DNA of 64,000 nt, taken from NCBI GenBank assembly GCA_965218935.1, contig CBDCMH010000013.1, forward strand, positions 1 through 64,000, given 5' to 3'. The notes under the pieces are model-generated. The model searched no databases. It was not told where the DNA came from and saw only the letters and a program-made list of their open reading frames with translations. This document shows, piece after piece, positions 61,354 through 64,000 of this stretch. The translations under genes were made by a program, and so were the position numbers. The stretch is from JADFOI01 sp965218935. GTDB taxonomy: Bacteria; Acidobacteriota; UBA6911; RPQK01; JADFOI01. Within the stretch, counting starts at the first letter, position 1, and the number at the start of each line of letters is the position of its first letter.

Positions 61354-62115
61354 TCAAGGGAGTTTTGCTTCAACTTCCCTGCTCAATCTAAAGCTGAATT
61401 TGTGCTCCGGTTGAAATTCGACTTCCTTGCCCTTGGTTGTCAGTACGGTGGCCGTACCGGCTCCACCCCCAACCGCAGCACCGGCAACGGCTCCCTTTTT
61501 GCCGCCGATAATTCCGCCCACTAACGCCCCCACGCCGGCAGCTCCTCCGATCACTGTAGCATCGCGACCCTCGGTGCCTTCGGCCTGAATGATGATATTG
61601 TCAGTCTTGACCCAATAGATTTCTTCCCGGGGTCGAAGTTCCGTCAGGGTAAGGGTCATTTCCGCGCGGCCTTCAACCCGGCCTGAGCCTTTTACGGCTA
61701 ATAGCGTGCCCTAGACTTTTGTTCCTTGCGGAAACGCGACTTTCCCGTTGATTTTCAAATCCCGGTCCAGTATGGCTGCCAGCTCATCGCCGTCTCTATT
61801 GGTCCTAGTGCTAATCGGCTCTGCCAAGCGGACCTCCAGCACAGTGCCCGCAGGGAGCATTCCCGTTTCAGGTTCAGGAGGGGGTGGCGGCTGAACGGCA
61901 GCTGGTTCAGGTTGCAACTCTTCTTGCCAATCAGCTGGCGGGGAAGAAACCGCAGGGCTGGCCTCAGGCTGTGCTTCTACCGGGGCCGCTGTTTCACCTT
62001 CGGCTTGATCCGAAAGGGGTTGCTCTGCCTGCTGTTGGGCCTCCTCTGGAGTCCCGCTGCAGGCAAGGAGGCTGGTCAACAAAATAATCGAAAGGATGGC
62101 CGGATTTCTGAACAT
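61354..62115 (-). pseudogene. Lipoprotein gene interrupted by an in-frame TAG
   Basis: From ATG 62115 (AGGAG upstream) the frame codes a lipoprotein signal ending in LLAC, a Pro/Glu/Ala/Gln-rich linker (PAAVQPPPPPEPETG) and a small beta domain (LPAGTVLEVRLAEPISTRTN, LKINGKVAFPQGTKV). TAG at 61713-61711 stops it, yet the same frame continues with family-like sequence GTLLAVKGSGRVEGRAEMTL and a glycine-zipper (GGIIGGKKGAVAG). With one sense codon there the product would be about 253 residues. A short 134-residue lipoprotein may still be made. Mutation, recoding or sequencing error are all possible. Confidence 0.75.
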
Positions 62116-62177
62116 AGATTTCTCCTCTTCCAATTCACAGTCTAAAGATGCCTTGAGAGGAGACAAGTTTCAAAAGG

Positions 62178-62224
62178 AGTGTCGTAGGGAGTTCCGGGCC
62201 TGTCCCTGAACTCCCTACGACACT
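62178..62224. repeat. Strong hairpin D1 over the larA-like stop
   Basis: AGTGTCGTAGGGAGTTC and its perfect inverse flank a 13-base loop (CGGGCCTGTCCCT), 17 paired bases. The right arm contains the last two codons and the TAG stop of the LarA-like gene. It may be a terminator or a family D element; the loop motif also forms the core of A5 near dnaA. Confidence 0.65.
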
Positions 62225-63789
62225 TCACACAACCATAAGGGGGGCCAGTGGAACTGAGTGATGGACACACTGCTCTGGCTTAGCTCGGACTGGGCCATCT
62301 CGATGGCCTCGGGAAGGCTCTTTGCGGTATCGAATCCAAGGGTGGTGGCGACTTCTTTATCCTTGGCCTTGACCACAATGATTTTGCTCAAATACTCCAT
62401 GGCATAACACCCCCAATACCACATGTAAAAAGGGTGCGCTCCGTGGTAGGCGTAGGAGTTGCGGTAAAGGTCAATGTAGCGCTCGTTGCAAGCAAATTCC
62501 TCTTCATATTTTTCGATCTCGGCGGCCACCTTGGTCTGGGTCAGGATGCGGTCGAAGAACTCGATATAGGAAGGATGATGGACGGGATGAAACATGCGAT
62601 CCAGCGGATGAAAAAGAATCATGACACCGCCTCTGCGAACCAACGGCTTTCCGATATAGAGATTAAAGAGATAACCCGCCGTCAAATTCACGATCAGCAG
62701 AGGGTTCATCATGGAGTTGACGTTATAGGGGCCGATATAGGGAACTCCGGCCAGGAGAACATCGGACTGCCCTTCAACCGGCACCACCTGTTGCTTCAAC
62801 ACGTTCTGAAGTGTCTGCCCATGCACCGAGTCGTTGCTTCCCGCCTGGATGCTGGTCATCCCGTAGGGTGCGCGCATCTGCATGAAAGCCTTGCGCCTAA
62901 CAGAAGGAGGGGTCACCGCCAGAACCCCCTTACTAACATGCAAGTTAAGCTTATCGAACAGGTTGAGGTGACGTTCCTGCTTTTGGAGAAAACTGAAGGC
63001 CCTGGGGAAGGTGTTGGTATTCAGCGTGGTTTCGATGTGGAAAATATTGTTGTTCTCTTCAAGGATTTCCCCCATGCGGCCCAGCACACGATGCAGTTCC
63101 GAGCTTGGGGGATGCATGTAGGATTGGGAGTGCATGAGGGCATGGACATTATGGTGATGTTTCAGGCTGCGATAGGTGGGAAGTCCGGTGAGAATAGATT
63201 TGTTTCCGCCGTCCATGCTGGACAGGTTGATGTTGACATAGATCAGAAGATCGGACTGAGCCGCCCGGCCGTTGATCTCAACGACCTCACCGTTTTCCGT
63301 CTCTCCGAGGTATTCGATGTTTCCCTTATCCTCGGCATCGTGGTTATACAGCCTATCGGGATAAAACTCATCAAAGACCTTCGCCCCCACGCAGCGGCGG
63401 ATTTCCGATCCTGTCATTCTTCGATGTAAGCCCGTTGCTACAATGAGGTGAATGTCCGTGACTCCGCCGCTCGCCAGCGCTTCCAACACCACTTCCAGGA
63501 TCAACTGTCGCAGGTCCGGCCTTTGCATCGGGGGCAGGGGCAATGAGAGGTCATCAAAAGCAACCGTCACCTTCATCCCTGGCCTCAGCTGTGCTGAGAG
63601 GGGTGGGCATCCCAAGGGATTCTCGATGGCTTGCTCCGTAGCAGCCTTGACGTCCGCGATGGCTTCCAAGGGCGGCGGGGCATAGATAACGCGGGTTCCC
63701 TCGGGTACCTCTTCGTATAAAAAGTCTTCCGCGTAGTGGAACAACAGCTTCTCGCCTGGCTTCGTGTAATAAATGGAATCGTTGCTCAT
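62215..63789 (-). CDS. LarA-like nickel-dependent racemase family protein
   Basis: 524 residues, somewhat longer than lactate racemase LarA. The N-terminal domain (DUF2088) shows VTVAFDDLSLPLP near 75, LIVATGLHRRMTGSEIRRC near 113 with a conserved His, and MDGGNKSILTGLPTYRSLKHHHNVHA near 190 with Lys and His at the positions that hold the nickel-pincer cofactor. Family members racemise or epimerise 2-hydroxy acids. No larB, larC or larE gene for cofactor synthesis is in this window. The stop lies in hairpin D1. Confidence 0.8.
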   Translation of the reverse strand: MSNDSIYYTKPGEKLLFHYAEDFLYEEVPEGTRVIYAPPPLEAIADVKAATEQAIENPLGCPPLSAQLRPGMKVTVAFDDLSLPLPPMQRPDLRQLILEVVLEALASGGVTDIHLIVATGLHRRMTGSEIRRCVGAKVFDEFYPDRLYNHDAEDKGNIEYLGETENGEVVEINGRAAQSDLLIYVNINLSSMDGGNKSILTGLPTYRSLKHHHNVHALMHSQSYMHPPSSELHRVLGRMGEILEENNNIFHIETTLNTNTFPRAFSFLQKQERHLNLFDKLNLHVSKGVLAVTPPSVRRKAFMQMRAPYGMTSIQAGSNDSVHGQTLQNVLKQQVVPVEGQSDVLLAGVPYIGPYNVNSMMNPLLIVNLTAGYLFNLYIGKPLVRRGGVMILFHPLDRMFHPVHHPSYIEFFDRILTQTKVAAEIEKYEEEFACNERYIDLYRNSYAYHGAHPFYMWYWGCYAMEYLSKIIVVKAKDKEVATTLGFDTAKSLPEAIEMAQSELSQSSVSITQFHWPPLWLCEVS

Positions 63790-63805
63790 GGTTTTGTCTC
63801 GGTTA

Positions 63806-63934
63806 GCCCGGATTATGCATAGGTTCTCGTTACGAAGTGACGAAAGCGGCGGCCTGGCAAGGCGCGCTCGAGCGCAAGGCGGGCAGGGCGGATGATTTCG
63901 TAGCTGCAGTAGGGAATTTATGCATAACCCGGGC
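63806..63934. repeat. TA-flanked inverted-repeat element A7
   Basis: A 129-bp family A element with TA at 63804-63805 and 63935-63936; ends GCCCGGATTATGCATAGG and TATGCATAACCCGGGC. It is the cleanest copy and lies just upstream of the LarA-like gene. The last 64 bases of the window beyond it show no feature. Confidence 0.85.
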
Positions 63935-64000
63935 TAGCTGTGCATTCTCATGACATTATTCATAAGGGGAAGTCTGCTGATAGGAGACAGACCACCCAGG

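Overview
The window looks like a chromosomal segment of a Gram-negative bacterium, most plausibly an Acidobacteriota member. The main pointers are a secreted protein of the acidobacterial 'VWFA-related' type at 53.6-55.0 kb, RND efflux pumps with a periplasmic adaptor and several lipoproteins (so an outer membrane is present), a PknB-type Ser/Thr kinase remnant and a lipoprotein beta-propeller. Taxonomy is inferred from gene families only; no rRNA gene is present.

Layout. 0-7.2 kb: a small unknown gene, a GT-A glycosyltransferase, a geranylgeranyl-reductase-like flavoprotein, then a minus-strand run galU-serS-gntR-adenosine deaminase. 7.3-15.7 kb: fmdB-like gene, purD-purE, pgeF, acpS, mtaB, a YycJ-like hydrolase overlapping purB, and an M20 peptidase; purine synthesis and salvage genes recur here. 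15.8-22.7 kb: a kinase-like/dCMP deaminase fusion, a glutaryl-CoA-dehydrogenase-like gene, acs, an HD protein and pyk. 22.7-30.7 kb: a tripartite-type efflux locus with one adaptor and two RND permeases. 30.7-37.5 kb: an accessory patch with a phospholipid methyltransferase-like gene, a complete integrase-type insertion sequence (IS), a broken Ser/Thr kinase, and a beta-propeller lipoprotein gene cut by an IS3-family element. 37.6-50 kb: the replication-origin neighbourhood rpsU, TPR gene, gyrA, gyrB, dnaN, dnaA, a candidate oriC, HIT, HU/IHF and rpsA, all on the minus strand. 50.4-58.9 kb: mostly plus-strand core genes rpmE-prfA-prmC-hinT-folE-VWA, then DUF374, tyrA, a CBM9-like gene, rnhB-pcm. 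58.9-64 kb: a TPR protein, tRNA-Ser(GCU), a decayed second copy of the integrase-type IS, a lipoprotein gene with an in-frame amber codon, and a LarA-like racemase.

The most unusual feature is a dense set of short inverted-repeat elements, 16-273 bp, in at least five sequence families (called A to E here). They lie between genes throughout the window and are mostly flanked by TA on both sides, as expected of non-autonomous (MITE-like) elements of a TA-targeting transposase. In most families the outermost element base is G, or A in some C copies, so insertion at the TA of a stop codon rebuilds TAG or TAA. Eight genes end exactly this way: pgeF, acpS, mtaB, the gcdH-like gene, acs, the methyltransferase, dnaN and the CBM9-like gene. 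Two more genes, the HD protein and the RND permease at 26.1 kb, take their last codons and stop from inside an element.
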